From contig JAQYWA010000084.1 of assembly GCA_030145265.1 (NCBI GenBank), positions 1-8,078 of the forward strand: 8,078 nucleotides of DNA. Direction: 5' to 3'. The stretch is from Desulfuromonas sp. (lineage in GTDB: Bacteria; Desulfobacterota; Desulfuromonadia; Desulfuromonadales; Trichloromonadaceae). The position numbers and the translations under genes are program-made. The notes under the pieces were generated by a model. The model worked only from the letters and a program-made list of their open reading frames with translations, had not been told where the DNA came from and did no database searches. Of the stretch, positions 5,991 through 8,078 are shown piece after piece (position 1 is the stretch's first letter; each line of letters begins with the position of its first letter).

Positions 5991-7041
5991 ACCCGATCTC
6001 CCGCAGCGCATCCAACGTCCGCTCCATTTCTTCGCGGGTGCCGATGGAGATGCGAAGCCCGTGGGACAACTGCGGATCGGAGAAGTGCCGCACCAGGATC
6101 TGGCGGTCGAACAGCCCCTGGTAGACCCGCTTGCCGTTGCGGTCCGTCGGGGTGGCGAAAACGAAATTGGCTCGCGACGGAATCACCCCGTAGCCGAGCA
6201 CCCGCAGTTCGCCGGTAAACCAGGCGCGGGTCTCACGGATCTTGCGAACACACTCGGCAAAATAGGTCTGGTCGGCCAGCGACGCCAGCGCTGCCGCCTG
6301 GGCCAGGCGATCGAGGTTGTAGTGATCGCGAATCTTGTCGAGGGCTTCGATCACCTGGGGCCGGGCGACGGCCAACCCCAGTCGCATCCCGGCCAGCGAG
6401 TAGCTCTTGGACAAGGTCCGGGTCACCACCACGTTTTCGTATTTTTTCACCAGCGCAAGGGCGTTTTCGTCGGCAAAATCGGCATAAGCCTCGTCGACCA
6501 CCAGCATACCGGCGCAGCGGCCGGCCAGCTCCTCGATAAATTCGAGGGGGTAGGTGAAGCCCAAGGGAGCGTTGGGATTGACCAGGAAAAAGAGTTTCCC
6601 TTCGTACCGTTTCGGGAAGTCGGCCAGTTCCCACTTCTCAGTCAGGCCGAAGGTGCGCACCCGCGCCCCCTGGATTTCGGCCAGGGTCGCATAGTAGGAA
6701 TAAGAGGGATGGACGAAAGCGATCTCCTCCCCTTCCCCGGCAAAGGCACGGATCAGGTTGTTGAGCAGTTCGTCGGAGCCGTTGGCCATGATCACCCAGG
6801 AAGGGTCGAAGCCGTAGAGCCGGCCGGCCTCCTCGCGGCCGAGGCGGCTGGCGGCATCGGGATACTTGCGCAGCGATTCCCCGCGGCTGCCGATTTCGGC
6901 CAGGATTGCCTCGACCACCTTCGGCGAAGGCGGATAGGGGTTTTCGTTGGTGTTGAGCTTGATCCAGGCCGCCTCGTCCCGGGGCTGAAAGCCGGGGACA
7001 TAGCCGGCCATCTCGGCGATATTCTTGCGCAGGGGAATCAT
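5989..7041 (-). CDS. hisC: histidinol-phosphate aminotransferase
   Basis: A 350-residue PLP-dependent fold-type I aminotransferase that converts imidazole-acetol phosphate and glutamate to histidinol phosphate and 2-oxoglutarate, a late step of histidine synthesis. Numbered from the chosen start, it shows NENPYPPSP (33-41), ANGSDE (86-91), NPNAPLG with Asn156, VVDEAYADF with Asp183 and Tyr186 holding the cofactor, [14 protein letters not shown] with the PLP lysine Lys212 and Arg220, and the substrate-carboxylate arginine Arg330 in RISIGT. NPNAPLG replaces the more common NPNNPTG. The start is the third of three close ATGs (7053, 7047, 7041): it alone has GGAG (7051-7048) six bases upstream, and it gives [17 protein letters not shown], a typical HisC opening. 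Starts further upstream, such as 7146, would translate the repeat. It stands apart from other his genes; broader aromatic transaminase activity is possible. Confidence 0.94.
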   Translation of the reverse strand: MIPLRKNIAEMAGYVPGFQPRDEAAWIKLNTNENPYPPSPKVVEAILAEIGSRGESLRKYPDAASRLGREEAGRLYGFDPSWVIMANGSDELLNNLIRAFAGEGEEIAFVHPSYSYYATLAEIQGARVRTFGLTEKWELADFPKRYEGKLFFLVNPNAPLGFTYPLEFIEELAGRCAGMLVVDEAYADFADENALALVKKYENVVVTRTLSKSYSLAGMRLGLAVARPQVIEALDKIRDHYNLDRLAQAAALASLADQTYFAECVRKIRETRAWFTGELRVLGYGVIPSRANFVFATPTDRNGKRVYQGLFDRQILVRHFSDPQLSHGLRISIGTREEMERTLDALREIG

Positions 7042-7069
7042 GGTCATCTCCATATGGGGGAAGAATCTA

Positions 7070-7223
7070 GCCACAGAGCCACAGAGGAAAACAACGCCCG
7101 TAACCGGTTTCCCCTTCGGATTTTCTTCTGCATTCGCTCTTATCAACGAAGCCAGTTTCCCAGAAAGAGCATCAGCCGAAAAAATCCAGACCTAAAAACT
7201 CTGTGTCTCTGTGCCTCAGTGGC
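7070..7223. repeat. octamer-arm inverted-repeat element between mqnC and hisC
   Basis: The left arm is CACAGAGC (7072-7079) and CACAGAGG (7080-7087), preceded by GC. The right arm is three complementary octamers, CTCTGTGT (7199-7206), CTCTGTGC (7207-7214) and CTCAGTGG (7215-7222). Outer ends match as GCCAC/GTGGC. The core of about 110 bases can fold further: CGGATTTTC near 7128 faces GAAAAAATCC near 7178, and GCTCTT (about 7135-7140) faces AAGAGC (about 7166-7171). It fills most of the 196-base mqnC-hisC spacer and starts about 15 bases after the mqnC stop. No protein is encoded. This sequence type is familiar from many bacterial genomes, where it yields spurious peptides such as LCLCASV. Confidence 0.75.
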
Positions 7224-7237
7224 GGCTTTTCATTTAT

Positions 7238-8078
7238 TTAATATTCTTCCAGAATCTGGTACAGGGTGTTGCGCTTGGCCGGGGTGAAGCCGGCGCCACG
7301 GGCCAGATCGACGACCTCTTCCTGCGACATGCGGAAGGAGATCCCGGCAGCGGCCACCACGTTTTCCTCGAGCATGGTCCCGCCAAGGTCGTTGGCGCCG
7401 AAAAACAGGGCGACCTGGGCCATGCGCGCGCCTTGCGTAACCCAGCTGGCCTGAATATTCTGCACGTTGTCGAGGACGATGCGGGACAGGGCCAGCACCT
7501 TGAGATACTCGACGCCGCTAGCGGTCTCTCCCCCCAACTCGGTGTTGGTCGGCTGGAAGGTCCAGGGAATGAAAGCGGTGAAACCGCCTGTTTCGGCCTG
7601 GATCTCGCGAATCCGGAACAGATGTTCGACGATGTCGGCGGGCTTCTCCTTCGAGCCGAACATCATGGTCGCGGTGGTACGCATCCCCAGCCGGTGTGCC
7701 TCTTCCATCACCGATGCCCACTGCCGCCAGCCGATCTTGTTGGGCGAAATCTCCTGCCGCACCTCGTCGACCAGCACCTCGGCGCCGCCGCCGGGAACCG
7801 AATCGAGTCCGGCGGCCTGCATCCGCTGCAGGCATTCGGGCATGCTCAGGTTGGAAAGCCTGGCCACATGAATCACCTCCGCCGGCGACAGGGAATGAAT
7901 CTGCACTTGCGGAAAACGCTCCTTGATCCCGCGGAACAGCGATTCGAACCAGTCGATCTTCAATTCCGGGTGCAAGCCCCCCTGCATCAGCAGCTGGGTG
8001 CCGCCGTTCTCGACCAGCTCCTGGATTTTGGCATAGATCGTCTCAACATCGAGCAGGTAGGCGTCGACATCCCCGACG
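7238..8078 (-). CDS. mqnC: dehypoxanthine futalosine cyclase (cyclic DHFL synthase), C-terminal part (runs off the right edge)
   Basis: About 280 C-terminal residues of a radical-SAM enzyme that closes dehypoxanthine futalosine to its cyclic form in the futalosine route to menaquinone. The reading frame continues to the edge without a stop (VGDVDAYLLDVETIYAKIQELVENGG upstream of the ATG at 7987), so that ATG is internal and not the start. Recognised segments in order are LLMQGGLHPELKI, HSLSPAEVIHVARLS, GLDSVPGGGAEVLVDEV, LGMRTTATMMFG, GGFTAFIPWTFQPTNTELGG, and NIQASWVTQG followed by FGANDLGGTMLEENVV. The FIPWTFQPTNT form fits MqnC better than the sister enzymes MqnE or CofH. The CxxxCxxC cluster motif should lie just beyond the edge and is not seen. 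hisC follows after a repeat-filled spacer, so shared transcription is uncertain. Its presence implies respiratory menaquinone made without the Men pathway. Confidence 0.9.
   Translation of the reverse strand, partial: VGDVDAYLLDVETIYAKIQELVENGGTQLLMQGGLHPELKIDWFESLFRGIKERFPQVQIHSLSPAEVIHVARLSNLSMPECLQRMQAAGLDSVPGGGAEVLVDEVRQEISPNKIGWRQWASVMEEAHRLGMRTTATMMFGSKEKPADIVEHLFRIREIQAETGGFTAFIPWTFQPTNTELGGETASGVEYLKVLALSRIVLDNVQNIQASWVTQGARMAQVALFFGANDLGGTMLEENVVAAAGISFRMSQEEVVDLARGAGFTPAKRNTLYQILEEY

Noticed and set aside
5811..6011. 66-codon minus-strand frame between hisC and mutY
   Set aside because: It overlaps the end of hisC, runs through the repeat element (LAPLRLCVR is typical repeat-derived peptide) and lacks a ribosome binding site. 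Its last codons are considered only as part of the mutY start question.
5851..7223. Idea that the two repeats flank hisC as ends of one composite mobile unit
   Set aside because: Each element is complete with its own pair of arms, no transposase is present, and hisC looks native in composition and family; two independent copies is simpler.
5980..7287. 435-codon open frame on the plus strand opposite hisC
   Set aside because: Antisense to an unmistakable HisC; its C-terminus (LCLCASVAAF) comes from the repeat element, so the length is an artefact.

Overview
The window looks like an ordinary chromosomal segment of a GC-rich, anaerobic-type Gram-negative bacterium. The best guess is the Desulfuromonas/Geobacter group (Desulfuromonadota). 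That guess rests on the protein flavour, on a menaquinone gene of the futalosine route (mqnC), and on intergenic inverted repeats built of CACAGAG/CGCAAAG words that I associate with such genomes. It is inference; no marker RNA gene is present. I see no phage, plasmid, CRISPR, transposase or defence genes.

Layout. Seven of the eight genes read leftward (minus strand); fumC is the exception. From left to right: the N-terminal part of serA (serine synthesis, cut by the window edge) behind a near-consensus promoter; an HD-domain nucleotidase-like phosphohydrolase with its own promoter and a perfect palindrome at the presumed transcription start; and an EamA/DMT-family ten-helix transporter. A 217-base divergent spacer follows, holding the fumC promoter and an unusual heptad-rich leader. 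fumC (class II fumarase) reads rightward and meets rnd (RNase D) tail to tail across only 19 bases. mutY (adenine glycosylase) lies just upstream of rnd in the same direction and probably shares its transcript. Next come hisC (histidinol-phosphate aminotransferase) and the C-terminal part of mqnC (dehypoxanthine futalosine cyclase), cut by the right edge.

How the genes relate. There is no single pathway. serA, hisC and fumC are biosynthetic or central metabolism, mqnC makes menaquinone, mutY repairs 8-oxoguanine mispairs, rnd matures RNA, and the HD protein probably acts on nucleotides. The most distinctive non-coding signal is a pair of related inverted-repeat elements, one on each side of hisC (about 5851-5945 and 7070-7223). 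Their arms are tandem octamers in the same register, and the first two octamers of the left arms differ only by purine transitions. These elements also generate spurious reading frames and blur the starts of hisC and mutY.

No spacer without a gene exceeds 300 bases; the spacers are described through the features in them. I find no clear new biological system. The octamer-arm repeat family, the palindrome at the HD-gene promoter, and the start of mutY are the items most worth checking.
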